From: JANLTX01 sp049840835
GTDB lineage: Bacteria; Armatimonadota; Armatimonadia; Armatimonadales; Armatimonadaceae
Direction of reading: 5' to 3'
DNA: 64,000 nucleotides
Assembly (NCBI GenBank): GCA_049840835.1
Contig: JASGJG010000015.1
Location: 1-64,000 of the forward strand
Program-made: the position numbers and the translations under genes
Part shown: positions 22,594 through 31,886 of the stretch, piece by piece
How the letters are laid out: each line of letters starts with the position of its first letter
Position numbering within the stretch: position 1 is the first letter of the stretch
The notes under the pieces: model-generated
Told to the model about the DNA's origin: nothing
Seen by the model: the letters and a program-made list of their open reading frames with translations, nothing else
The model's database searches: none

Positions 22594-23480
22594 AGAGACC
22601 TCAGCGCCTCCGTGAGTGCCGCAGGGTCATCGGGCGGCACCAGCAGCCCGGTCTTATTGGGCACTACGACTTCGCTGAGCCCGCCTACATTACTGGCAAT
22701 GACCGGCACCCCCGCCGCCAGCGCTTCCACTGCCGCCAACCCCAGCCCTTCCTGCCGAGAGGGAACCGCTACCAGCGTCGCCTGTGCCAGTAGCTCGGGA
22801 ATGTCTTTGCGAAACCCCAGAAAGGTGACATTGGGCAGCGCACTCGCTTCTAGCGCTGTACGCTCCGGTCCATCTCCCGCAATCAGGAACGCTATATCTG
22901 GCAACGCCTGCGCTGCCTTTAGCAGCACATCTATCCCCTTCTCAGGAGAAAGCCGCGCGATACTGAGCACTGTTGGCTTAGCAGGCTCTACGTACTCCCT
23001 ACGCTCTGGCAGCACCACCCCATTGTACGATAACCTCCAGCTTCGGCCCTGGCACCAGCACCGCCGCGCTTCGGCTCACGGCATACGAAACGCAGATAAC
23101 TTTCCGGGCTACAGAAGTGCCAACTTTGCCGCCAACTTTTCTCAGCGGATTCATGGCCGGAACCAGGTTGTGTAGCGTAACCACCAGAGGCAGCCCGGCA
23201 GTCTTTGCGGCAATGGCGAACAGCGGTGCGCGGGCAAGGCCATGCCCATGGAGCACATCTGCCTTTCCCTTTGCCCAGCGCCCCAGCACGCGTCCATCAC
23301 GGAACTGGGTCTTCAGGCTCCCCAAGGGAGAGAGTGGAAAGGGCGCGGTGCTGCCACCATCCGAAAGCGCCGCCAGTACGGCGGGTGGGGCAGCCAGTAG
23401 CGCTTCCTTATCTAATAGAGAGCGTACCTGCGAGAGCATGCCCCCCTCAGCAGGCCGGAGGATATGGCAGACTTTCACCT
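22594..23480 (-). pseudogene. GT4-family glycosyltransferase, 3' end replaced by AT-rich core
   Basis: This is a GT-B fold retaining glycosyltransferase, moving a sugar from a nucleotide sugar to a cell-surface or lipid acceptor. The likely start is GTG at about 23,480 (VKVCHILRPAEGGMLSQVRSL). The N-terminal domain carries HGHGLARAPLFAIAA and LVVTLHNLVPA. The C-terminal domain carries LSIARLSPEKGIDVLLKA, LIAGDGPERTALE and the EX7E-type region RQEGLGLAAVEALAAGVPVI. Small indels near 23,025 and 23,120 break the frame. After TEALRSL at 22,594 the reading runs about 25 codons into unrelated AT-rich DNA, so about 30-60 C-terminal residues expected for the family are absent. It follows the SDR gene on the same strand. 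Confidence 0.85.
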
Positions 23481-23615
23481 CTCCCCCTAACCCCCTCCCC
23501 CGACCAGTCGCAAGCTCCTTGAGGGAGGGGGAACCGGAAAAGCCAACCGAAACCGATGCCTCCCCCTCTCTCAGTGAGGAACGAACGTCCGGGAGAGGGG
23601 GCTGGGGGGAGAGGT
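23480..23615. repeat. C/G-rich imperfect inverted repeat upstream of glycosyltransferase (right arm)
   Basis: This mirrors the element at 15,486-15,620. CCTCTCCCCCTAACCCCCTC at one end and GGGGGCTGGGGGGAGAGG at the other can form a long stem around a loop of about 90 bases. It fills the gap between the SDR stop and the glycosyltransferase start. It could act as a transcript-stabilising or attenuating structure or be a dispersed repeat. Confidence 0.6.
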
Positions 23616-23624
23616 AAATGCGCT

Positions 23625-24545
23625 TCATCCTCGCTTTTTGGAGGCGAGAACCCCGATCCAGAGCGCCCCGATGCCTGCGAGCAACGCTGTTGCCCCGATG
23701 CGGCGCTGAGTAGCGGCTTTTACGGTTGAGGGTTTCGGGGCGTCTTCGGGGAGGAAGAGAGTGGCGGCGTAGTCTGCCACCATGGCGCGGGGCGCCAGGC
23801 GGGTAGCCAGCGCGCCCACCCAGTTCGCAGCACCAGCGACCACATACGAGGCGTTTCTATCTAAGGCGTTTAGCCCTACTACAGCGACGGCTTCCGGGGT
23901 CATGGAGGGCGCTTCTTCAAACTTGCCGCGCACGCTCCCCAGGGCATCGCCAAAACCGGTATCGGTGCCACCGGGGCAGAGGCAGACTACGCGTACATCA
24001 CCGCCACGCTCACGGGTTTCGGACCAGAGGGCTTCGGAGAAAGACAATACGAATGCTTTGGTAGCCGCGTAGGTGGCCATAAAGGGCACGGGGACAAACC
24101 CAGCGGTAGACGCTACATTCAGCACGCCGCCCTGTTCGCGCTCATGCATGCCGGGCAAGAACAGCCGGGTGAGAGCCACCAGGGACGATATATTCACTGC
24201 AATCATGGCCTGCTCACGGGTGGGGTCCAGCTCATCGAAGAACCCATGACTGCCAAAGCCCGCATTGTTCACCAGCAGGTCTATGGTTAATCCCAGGCGC
24301 TCGGTCTCGGCATAGATGGATTCGGGAGCGGCTGGGTCTGATAGGTCCGCTACCATAATATGGACATCCACCCCGTAGGCATCGATAAGCTCCTGGCCTA
24401 GCTCCTGAAGGTCGCGCTCCGAGCGCGCCACCAGCACGATTCGCCCTGCCTTGCGCTTCGCCAGTTCGCGACAAAGCTCCGCTCCAATTCCGCGGGAAGC
24501 CCCGGTGACCAGCGCGGTAGACGATTCGTAGTCAAAAGCAGCCAT
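23625..24545 (-). CDS. Short-chain dehydrogenase/reductase with C-terminal membrane helix
   Basis: This is a classical NAD(P)-dependent SDR of 306 residues. Seen: the cofactor motif TGASRGIG near residue 15, DLSDPAAPES, NNAGFGSHGFFDEL, the catalytic Ser region NVASTAGFVP and the YAATK Tyr-Lys pair, then PGGTDTGFGDA. A hydrophobic segment near the C-terminus (ATALLAGIGALWIGVLASKK) suggests a membrane anchor. I choose the ATG at 24,545 because the upstream in-frame region is the tail of the PhyH gene. It lies 4 bp after the PhyH stop, so the two are probably co-transcribed. The substrate is unknown; related anchored SDRs act on lipids or retinol-like molecules. Confidence 0.88.
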   Translation of the reverse strand: MAAFDYESSTALVTGASRGIGAELCRELAKRKAGRIVLVARSERDLQELGQELIDAYGVDVHIMVADLSDPAAPESIYAETERLGLTIDLLVNNAGFGSHGFFDELDPTREQAMIAVNISSLVALTRLFLPGMHEREQGGVLNVASTAGFVPVPFMATYAATKAFVLSFSEALWSETRERGGDVRVVCLCPGGTDTGFGDALGSVRGKFEEAPSMTPEAVAVVGLNALDRNASYVVAGAANWVGALATRLAPRAMVADYAATLFLPEDAPKPSTVKAATQRRIGATALLAGIGALWIGVLASKKRG

Positions 24546-24549
24546 AGTG

Positions 24550-25321
24550 TCAGTGTACCGCCATAGGCACATTGGCCTGCCATGCACGGTCGGCAGGGCC
24601 ATAGAAGCCATCGTGCAGAGTGGCGCGACGCGTGTAGGGAATGTAGCTGCCAATATGCCACGCACAGGCTCTATAAAACGCGACATCACCGGCAAAGAGC
24701 GGCACACAGACCCCGCCGGGCATAGAGCGGGCGTAGTCTAAGCAGCCTAGCTCCCGCTCGGTGCCAGATAGGGTTTCGGCTAGCTCCGGGCCAGTTGGCG
24801 GTAGTTTGGGGAAACGTGCCTGCTCTGCCTCAGTATCCAGCCGGTTATGACTGCCGGGCACTACCCAGAGGCAGTGGTCATCGTAAAGCGCGCCGTCAAG
24901 CTGGTTGAACATTCCTGGCTGATGCTGTGCGGCCTCAAAGAACGCGTCTAAATCGATACCAGGCACATTGTAGCCCCGAGTCTCGGTGCCAGTGGGTGCA
25001 CCAGGCGTTGTCTCTCGGCTCAAAAAGAATCCCCATGATGTCACTGGCTGTGTGCTCAGGCCCCAGGATGTTGAGAACCGTAGTGCGCAATCCGTCTAAG
25101 TTCAGGAAGTCCCGAAAGGGCTGGTGGTCTAGCTCGCTGAACTTATAGACCGGCTGCAGGCGCTGAGCAGATGGGCCGCTGATACTTCGGGCTAGCTCCC
25201 GCGCAATCTCTGCCTGCGCCCTCAGGTCCGCCAACAGCGTGGGGGGAATTAACCCTCGGAGCACGGTAAGGCCATCGGTGTAGTATTCGTCGTAATTCCG
25301 CTCTGAATACGCAAAACTCAT
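24550..25321 (-). pseudogene. Phytanoyl-CoA dioxygenase (PhyH) family protein, one frameshift
   Basis: This is an Fe(II)/2-oxoglutarate-dependent hydroxylase family member of about 256 residues. The start at 25,321 reads MSFAYSERNYDEYYTDGLTVL. The HWHRD motif supplies the first His and the Asp of the iron triad, and VPGSHNR and GDVAFYRACAWHIG fit the later part with the distal His. One extra C near 24,982 shifts the frame between HWHRD and GYNVPGID. The left arm lacks that C and reads HRDWGYN, so I think the gene is intact in the real genome. It precedes the SDR gene by 4 bp. Confidence 0.82.
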
Positions 25322-25368
25322 GGCCTGAGCTTCTCTGCCACCACTGGCTTTTCCTGCGATAGAGAGGC

Positions 25369-25704
25369 ATGAGCAAGAAAAGCGTGCGTGCAGAGTTCCG
25401 CGACGCCGTGTTTGGCCGAGATAAGCACCAGTGCCGTATGTGTGGGGCAGTTGGGTTGGACTTAGACGCGCATCATATTACGAACCGAAACGACATGCCA
25501 GGTGGCGGCTATGTGGCCGAAAACGGTATTTCCCTCTGCGAAGCCTGCCATAGGTTGGCCGAACAGCTCTGGGAAACGGGCACCGCGGCTCCTGGTTTCA
25601 CCCCGGATGACCTTTATAGAGTCATCGGGTCCAGCCACCAGAAAGCACTACGAGCGTCTGAGCGCCGTTTTCAATCGCCCGAAGAGCGCCGTGAGCAGGG
25701 ATAA
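25369..25704 (+). CDS. HNH endonuclease family protein
   Basis: A small protein of 111 residues beginning MSKKSVRAEFRDAVFGRD, preceded by a purine-rich stretch. It shows a first CxxC pair (CRMCG), the core DAHHITNRNDMPGGG with the HH dyad, and a second CxxC pair (CEACH). This is a zinc-bound HNH fold that could cut DNA, although standalone HNH proteins of this size are often uncharacterised. It is divergent from PhyH (47 bp apart) and convergent with trmJ. The C-terminal reading overlaps the trmJ end by 57 bp here but is shorter in the left arm because of one C, so the true C-terminus is uncertain. Confidence 0.8.
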   Translation: MSKKSVRAEFRDAVFGRDKHQCRMCGAVGLDLDAHHITNRNDMPGGGYVAENGISLCEACHRLAEQLWETGTAAPGFTPDDLYRVIGSSHQKALRASERRFQSPEERREQG

Positions 25705-26339
25705 TTCATGGCGTGTGGGCCGGGTGCGCCGGAATAGATTGCGTATAGTCCCCGGCACGGGTGCAGGTGAGCCAGGGCGCAGGAATCCGCTCTCGGTCAT
25801 TACCGTATCCAGCAGCCCCTCGAAGACCGCAAGCTCTTTCTCTCCGGCCAATCGGCGGAAGCCTCCGTATCTACCGTGGGTTCGGCTCTCGTTAGTTCGT
25901 AGAGGGTTAGCAAGACCGACTGTGCCAGGTTGAAGCTGGGGTACTCCGCGCTACTTGGTATCCGCACCACATAGCGACATTTTTCCAGGTGCTCCCGGCG
26001 CAGGTCATCGTCTTCCGGGCCGAAGAGCAGGGCAGTTTTCTGAGTAGGGTCGCGATGGGTGGCCCACTGGGGCAGGGTCACAAATCGTGTGGGGTTGTCC
26101 CCTTCCCGCAGGGCGATACCGACGACCTCGGTGCAGTCGGCAATCGCCTCGGTGAAGTCCGTGACTATCTGCGCGGCATCCAGAATCGACGATGCATTGC
26201 GCGCCGTCACCCCCGCCTGCTCTCTATCCCAGCCACGAGGACTGACAATCGCCAGGTCCGAAAAGCCCAGATTCTGCATGGCCCGCGCCACCGCCCCTAC
26301 ATTCCGACTATCTTTCGGCTCTATCAGAACGATTCTCAT
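25648..26339 (-). pseudogene. tRNA (Cm32/Um32) methyltransferase TrmJ-like, one frameshift
   Basis: This is a SpoU/TrmH-superfamily RNA 2'-O-methyltransferase of about 230 residues. Seen: the N-terminal IEPKDSRNVGAVARAMQNLGF, the SPRGW segment, the knot-forming LLFGPEDDDLRREHLEKC and IPSSAEYPSFNLAQSVLLTLYEL, which are family signatures. A missing G near 25,845 shifts the frame after EASADWPE, and the C-terminal part then continues (KELAVFEGLLDTVMTESG) to the stop at 25,648. The left copy has the extra G. Its ATG overlaps the rhamnosidase stop (ATGA), so it is likely translated with it. Confidence 0.85.
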
Positions 26340-28858
26340 ACCCGCAGCTTGTGGCTACCGCTCTCTAGCTCCTGAGTAGCGCCACCAGGTAGATGCAGCG
26401 TCGCGGTGCAGCCAGGGGGAAGCGAAACATCCAGTGCTACTTTCCCCCCTGCCCGCTTCCAGCCCACGGTAATCGGGCCTCTCACCGAGTGATAGCTGGT
26501 CTTCACCCAATTCAATCCCTCTGGGAACTGGGGATGCAGGGCTACTTTGTCGAACCCCATGGCATCTTTCTGAGGCTGGATTCCCCCCAGCCAGGCAAAG
26601 AACCAGGCAGAGATAGAGCCGAACATGGGGTGGTTGTGGGAGTAGGTATTATCCGAGAAATTCCAGTGCTCCCAGAGCGTAGTAGCCCCGCCCTCTATCA
26701 TCGCTCCCCAGCTAGGAATGGTCTTTTTGGTGGCCAGTGAATACGCCAGATCGGCGCGTCCTGACCGGCTGAGACTATCGCAGCATAAACTTGGTGCCAA
26801 AGATGCCAGTGGTCAGGGTCTTGCCACGGCGCTCGATATCCCCTACCAGCCGCGCCAGGAGCTTGGCTCTATCCGCATCGCTCAGAGTGGCGTACTCCAG
26901 GGCATAGCCATAGCAGGTCTGGGTGGCGCCGAGGCTCCGGAACGGTTTTCTCTTCCTACCCTGAAGCGCCTTCGCACGGTACTTACGCGCCTCGGTACCC
27001 TTGCCCAGTTGGTCTGCCAGTCTTGCTCCTAACCTCAGGCACTCGGCGTAGAGCAGGGTCAGGGTGGGTTCGGGCGCGCTCCGCTCCACGGCTTCATGGT
27101 CGGTCAGCCCTTCGCGCACGGGGCCATCACCGTATTTCTTCTCTAAGAAGTCCAGCCAGGCGGTACAGGTGGCGTAGTTACTCTCTGATTACTCGCCTGT
27201 CTCCATTCCAGCGCAGTAGCTCATCCATGAGCAGCGGGTGTGCGAAGGGCCACCCGACCCCGCAGTAGTTCAGCCCGATATAGGGCGCGGTATCTGGCAG
27301 CGCTCCCCCTGGCAGGGCGGCATCCGAGTAGTCCTGCACCACCTTGGCGTAGAACGTGCCCATGTCGAAGTTGTAGAGAAACGCATCTCGGGTACCCACG
27401 ATATCGCCGCCATACCCGAACTTCTCCCGATGGGGGCAGTCAGACTGCACGGAGAACAGGTTCGAGAGAAACGTGCGTCGGGTGATTTCCTGAATCTGAT
27501 TCAGTAATGGTTCGGAGCATGAAAACTCGCCCGCACTCTCCACCCCCGCCGCCAGTCGCTCCGCCCAGATCTGTGGTTTCTCGGTAGCGCCGCTGATCTC
27601 TACATAGCGGAAGCCCCGGAATACGAATTTAGTCGAGAATGGCCTCGTTGCCTTAAGAAACGTATCTTCCTGTACTGCGGGAATATTTGGCCGAGGACTA
27701 CTGGCCTGCGCTCCCTGGGCTTGGCTTATTTCCCCCTTTGATTTGCCCACACACGCTGGTCATGGGATTCAGGGTGCCGTTTTGCTGGAGCAGCTCGCCG
27801 TACCGCACGGTAACATTCGCGCCGGGTACGGCATCGAACCCGATACGCCCCGCAAAGTTGATACCGAAGTCCGCCAGCCACACGCCGGGCTTGATTTGGG
27901 TGATTTTCTTGGGAGTCAGGCGCTCTAAGGGCTTAATCGGGCGGCTGTGGCTCGCTTATCAGAGCCCCCACGGGTTCGGTAGCCAGCACAGCACGGCGGG
28001 GGATATCCGCAAGTACACTGAAATCCCAGACCTCGCCCAGGTAGTTGTTCTGAAAGCGAAGCTGGCTGCCCATCACCATCCAGCCTTCATCGGTGGTAAT
28101 GGTCTGGCGAGTGCCATCGGTGAGGGTGATTTCCAGCTTGGCGATTAGCCGGGGGCGCCCTGTGGGTACGGCTTTGGTGAGCAGCGCAGCTCCCCCAAAC
28201 ATCATAAGCGGTAAGGGGTTCCACCAGCCGTTCGCTACCAGCGCGGTAAAGTCGTTATGGCCCCGCTTCAGGAGCTTGGTGACATCGAAGGTGCGGTAGA
28301 AAACGCGCTTCGTATAGTTCGTCCAGCCTGGCTCCAGCACTGCCTCGCTGACATTTTTGCCATTGATACTGGCCTCAAAGTATCCAAGCCCGGTGATATA
28401 GAGCCGGGCGGATTTTACGGCTCGTGGCAGGGTGAAGCCCTTGCTAAACTGGGGGCGCGGGGTCATCGGCATAGACATCCTGCGGTGCGGGGCGTGGGTC
28501 TCGAATCCAGCGCGCGCCGCTCCAGTCTCGCTCGGGGAGCAGACCCATTTCAAAGTACGTCGGACGGCTCCACTCACTGGCCTGGCCTCGCACATCCCAC
28601 ACACGCACTTTCCAGTAGACTCGCTGGCGGCCAGTAAGCCGTCGCCCCGCCCACACTACACCGACACTGTCTGCCGAGGCTACCCGCCCGGAGTCCCACA
28701 GATCGCTCCCATGGGGAGCGCTTCCCGCCAGAATCTGATAGGCGGTCGTGCCGGTCCCCGCGCTCTTTGCTTTTTAGCTCCCACGATAGTCGGGGAGCGG
28801 CGGCATCTATGCCCAGCGGCTCTACCCGGTACTCACATCGCAACCTGGAAATTTGCAT
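26336..28858 (-). pseudogene. GH78 alpha-L-rhamnosidase, right-arm copy, frameshifted
   Basis: This is the mirror of 10,236-12,741 and encodes the same family of about 840 residues. The start ATG is at 28,858 (MQISRLRCEYRVEPLG). Indels near 28,755, 28,450, 27,955, 27,730, 27,185, 26,950, 26,785 and 26,590 split the frame. The left copy is clean at several of these, including the catalytic domain, while this copy is correct at WIRDPRPAPQDVYADD where the left is shifted. A consensus of the two arms gives an uninterrupted gene. Confidence 0.85.
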
Positions 28859-28897
28859 TGGGGCTATTGTACCCACAGGGCCATATAACCGCGGATT

Positions 28898-29794
28898 TCA
28901 ACCCGCGGACAAATCAGCCTGCCGAGCCAACTCAACAAACGCCTTGATGTAGTCAATATCCAGGTCAGCCTCACGGATTCCTAAATGAATCTGCTTGGGG
29001 ATTCCGTGCCGCCCCAGGCGAACCGGGGTGATAGCAACCCGGTCGGCATATTCATCTACCAGCCAACGTGGCAGAGCGGCTACCCCCCGGCCACTGGCGA
29101 CCATTTGCAGCATGATGTCGGTGGTCTCAATCATCTTGTGCTGCCTGGGGGTAATGCCTGCTGGTATCAGGAAGTGATTGTAGATATCCTGCCGCTCTAT
29201 AGGCACGGGGTAGGAAATCAGGGTTTCGTTTAAGAGCTGTTTGGGCTGTGCGTAGGCCGCGCGGGCCAGCTTGTGCTCCCGCCCTACGGCCAGTACTTGC
29301 TCATAGTCGAAGACTGGCTCAAAGCGCAGGCTGGGTCGGTTCAGAGGGTCCGGGGTTACCAGGATATCTATTTCGTAGCCGAACAACGCCCCGATACCAC
29401 CAAACTGGAACTTCTGCTTTACGTCCACATCCACATCGGGCCACTTCTCTAGGTAGGGGGCGACTACTTTCAGGAGCCACTGATAGCACGGGTGGCACTC
29501 CATACCGATACGTAAAGTGCCACGTTGCCCCTCGCCGTATTGCCGAATGCGCTCTTCTGCGTAGGTAAGTTGGGGTAGTACCCTATTCGCTACCGCCAGA
29601 AGGTACTCCCCGGCCTGGGTCAGGCGGAGATTGCGCCCATCGCGCTGCCAGATTTCCGTGCTTAACTGCTGCTCCAGCTTGTTCATGGTGTGGCTGAGCG
29701 CAGACTGAGTCAGGTTCAGTGTTTTGGCCGCCGCCGTAAGGGAGCCATGGGTATCGAACGCCTGGACTATCTCTAAGTGTGCTCGGTCTATCAT
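28898..29794 (-). CDS. LysR-family regulator of methionine genes, MetR-like
   Basis: An intact 298-residue LysR-type transcription factor. The N-terminal winged HTH reads MIDRAHLEIVQAFDTHGS to TQSALSHTMNKLEQQL. The effector domain opens GTLRIGMECHPCYQWLLK and contains the MVASGRGVAALPRWLVDEYA stretch, both strongly reminiscent of E. coli MetR (IECHSCIQWL and MVAARMGIAALPHWVVES). MetR binds homocysteine and activates metE and metH. It is encoded about 2.1 kb from metE in the same arm, with an acyltransferase and a cyclotransferase between, and is divergent from the acyltransferase with a 79-bp gap. Confidence 0.88.
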   Translation of the reverse strand: MIDRAHLEIVQAFDTHGSLTAAAKTLNLTQSALSHTMNKLEQQLSTEIWQRDGRNLRLTQAGEYLLAVANRVLPQLTYAEERIRQYGEGQRGTLRIGMECHPCYQWLLKVVAPYLEKWPDVDVDVKQKFQFGGIGALFGYEIDILVTPDPLNRPSLRFEPVFDYEQVLAVGREHKLARAAYAQPKQLLNETLISYPVPIERQDIYNHFLIPAGITPRQHKMIETTDIMLQMVASGRGVAALPRWLVDEYADRVAITPVRLGRHGIPKQIHLGIREADLDIDYIKAFVELARQADLSAG

Positions 29795-29873
29795 GTCATT
29801 TGGGGTATCGGGGCGCCTCAGCCGCCCTCTATACCCTACCTCGTTTCAGGCAAAATCCGCTGTACAATCCCCC

Positions 29874-30959
29874 ATGCCAGCCCCTACCGCACCCATAGAA
29901 AAGGTTCGCCTTAGCTACTTGGACAACCTCAAAGTCTGGCTAACCTTCCTAGTAGTCGCCCATCATGTGGCACAGGCCTATGGCCCCACGGGCGGCGCAT
30001 GGCCGGTGAGCGAGCCCATGCGCTCGCCCTACCTCGCTCCGTTCATCACCATCAATGCCATGTTTTTCATGGGACTGTTCTTCTTCATCTCCGGCTACTT
30101 TACCCCCGGTTCTTATCAGCGCAAAGGCTTCCGCCCCTTCGTGACTGACCGCTTGCTACGCCTCGGCATACCGTCCTTCTTATTGCTGCTCATCCTCTTT
30201 CTCATCACCCGCCAGCCCAGTTTCGGACCCATGTGGTACGCCATGGACCTGCTCGCCCTCTCTATTCTCTACGCCGCCCTGCGAGCGCGCAGTCAGGAGA
30301 AACCGCCATCAGTAAGAGGAGAGCAGCGCGCCCCACACACTTACGAACGTCGGGGTCTTACTCTTCACCGTAGCCCTCAGCCTGGCCACCGCTGTTGTGC
30401 GGGTCTGGTTTCCCATAGATAAGTGGGTGAATCTCCTCTGGCTCTTTCCGCTCGAACCCGCGCACGCCCCGCAGTATCTGTTCTTCTTCGGGGCGGGCCT
30501 TCTATCATTTCGCAACGGCTGGCTTCAGGCGATTCCGAAATCTGTGGCTGTGGTCTGGAGCGCGGTGGGACTTATTGGGGCAATCGGCTACTGCCTGCGT
30601 AACCTCTTTGGCTTCAGCAAGGCATGGTTTCCTCTGGAAACGGGCGGCTGGAACCGAGGCAACCTCTACTACTCCCTGCTGGAGTCGTTCGTGGCGGTGG
30701 GGGTCTCCATCGCACTCCTGGCGTTGTTTCAACGGCGATTCAACGGTTTGAACTCCCTCCTTCGGTTTCTCAGCGCCAGTGCCTTCGGGGTCTACTTCAT
30801 TCACATCCTGGTGGTCGTACCAATTCAGATGGTTCTCCTGCCGCCCCCTGGGGACCGCTACCGAAGTTTCTGGTGGCGACCGCCCTGGCCTATCCTCTCT
30901 CCTATATAATCAGCGGCTTCATTCTTGGGAAGCTACCGATAATCCGTCGTATCTTCTAA
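29874..30959 (+). pseudogene. Acyltransferase 3 family integral membrane protein, two frameshifts
   Basis: This is a multi-span membrane O-acyltransferase (AT3/OafA type) of about 360 residues that would acylate a surface sugar or lipid. The start at 29,874 (MPAPTAPIEKVRLSYLDNLK) is followed by the typical first helix with VVAHHVAQAYG, where the His is the likely active-site residue, and by FMGLFFFISGYFTPGSY. About ten hydrophobic segments follow. A shift near 30,320 is absent from the left arm. A second shift at the C run near 30,845 is present in both arms and hides the natural end KFLVATALAYPLSYIISGF. It ends tail-to-tail with the cyclotransferase gene. Confidence 0.85.
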
Positions 30960-31775
30960 CTACGGCCTGGGCTTGAGAGTGATCTGGAAGATTTGCGGCC
31001 AGCGCTTTCCGGTGACAAAAAGGCGATCCGCTGTGGCGTCGTAGGCAATGCCGTTGAGCACATCGTCCGGGTCGCCGCTGCCGGGCTGAATCCCGGTCAG
31101 ATCAATCCAGCCCTTGACCGCTCCTGTCTGCGGGTCGATGCGGGCGATGTAGTTTGTCCGCCAGACATTGGCAAAGATCTCGCCCTTGATGTATTCCAGT
31201 TCGTTGAGCTGCGTCACCCGTGCGCCGTGGTCGGAAATGTGGATGGTTCTTTTGATCGCGAAGGTCGTCGGGTCACGAAAGGTAATCGCATCCGACCCGT
31301 TGGACATAATCAGCGACTCTGTATCGTGCGTCAGTGCCCAACCCTCACCCTGGTAGGTGAACTGCCCTGTTCTCTCAAACGTACTCTGGTTGTAGAGGAA
31401 ACCGACCTCATTTTTCCAGGTCAACTGGTAGATTGTCCCGTTCCAGCTAGTGATCCCCTCGCCGAAGTAGGTGGACGAGAGGCTGACCGTTTTGAGGCGA
31501 TTCCCGGTTGTCAGGTCTTGCTGGCGCAGGGACGATTGCCCGTACAGGCCGGTGCTTTCGTAGAGGAAGCCGTTCTCGTAAAACAAGCCCTGAGTAAAGG
31601 CAGTGGAGTCATGCGGATAGGTTTCGACGACTGTATAGGTATCAACCTGAGTCGTGGACCCTGCGGGCGGTATGACAAGGGCCTCACCCGAGCCTGACGG
31701 ACTGCCGCTGCAGCTGACCAGACTGAGCAACGCAAGCGTGGCGCAAAGGCTACCCCCCAGGCGTTTGATGAACAT
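30960..31775 (-). CDS. Glutaminyl-peptide cyclotransferase family lipoprotein
   Basis: A 271-residue intact protein, preceded by a GAGGGGATT ribosome site. Residues 1-20 form a lipoprotein signal ending LALLSLVSC, so it is probably anchored to the outer face of a membrane. The rest is a five-bladed beta-propeller of the plant and bacterial glutamine cyclotransferase type: PHDSTAFTQGLFYENGFLYEST, WALTHDTESLIMSNGSD, LNELEYIKGEIFANVWRTN and DVLNGIAYDATADRLFVTGKRWP are family hallmarks. The enzyme converts N-terminal glutamine to pyroglutamate. It is divergent from metE across a 111-bp AT-rich region. Confidence 0.9.
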   Translation of the reverse strand: MFIKRLGGSLCATLALLSLVSCSGSPSGSGEALVIPPAGSTTQVDTYTVVETYPHDSTAFTQGLFYENGFLYESTGLYGQSSLRQQDLTTGNRLKTVSLSSTYFGEGITSWNGTIYQLTWKNEVGFLYNQSTFERTGQFTYQGEGWALTHDTESLIMSNGSDAITFRDPTTFAIKRTIHISDHGARVTQLNELEYIKGEIFANVWRTNYIARIDPQTGAVKGWIDLTGIQPGSGDPDDVLNGIAYDATADRLFVTGKRWPQIFQITLKPRP

Positions 31776-31814
31776 GAATCCCCTCGCTACGTTCAGTATA
31801 CCCTGGCCTATCTA

Positions 31815-31848
31815 TGAATTTCACTCATATATATCTGAAATAATATCA
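31815..31848. promoter_or_regulatory. Two tandem MetR-box-like sites upstream of metE
   Basis: TGAATTTCACTCA at 31,815-31,827 and TGAAATAATATCA at 31,836-31,848 each match 7 of the 8 fixed positions of the E. coli MetR consensus TGAA-N5-TTCA. Their starts are 21 bp apart, about two helical turns, and they lie 40-70 bp before the metE ATG. The left arm carries the same two sites at about 7,218-7,251. This is a by-eye match and not tested. Confidence 0.5.
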
Positions 31849-31886
31849 TTTTACTTCATAGGTTTACCGCCGTACCATTGGGCACT

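Noticed and set aside
25989..26740. Long open frames antisense to trmJ and the rhamnosidase
   Set aside because: They are reverse-frame shadows in GC-rich coding DNA, with compositions rich in Arg, Pro and Gln and no recognisable motifs.
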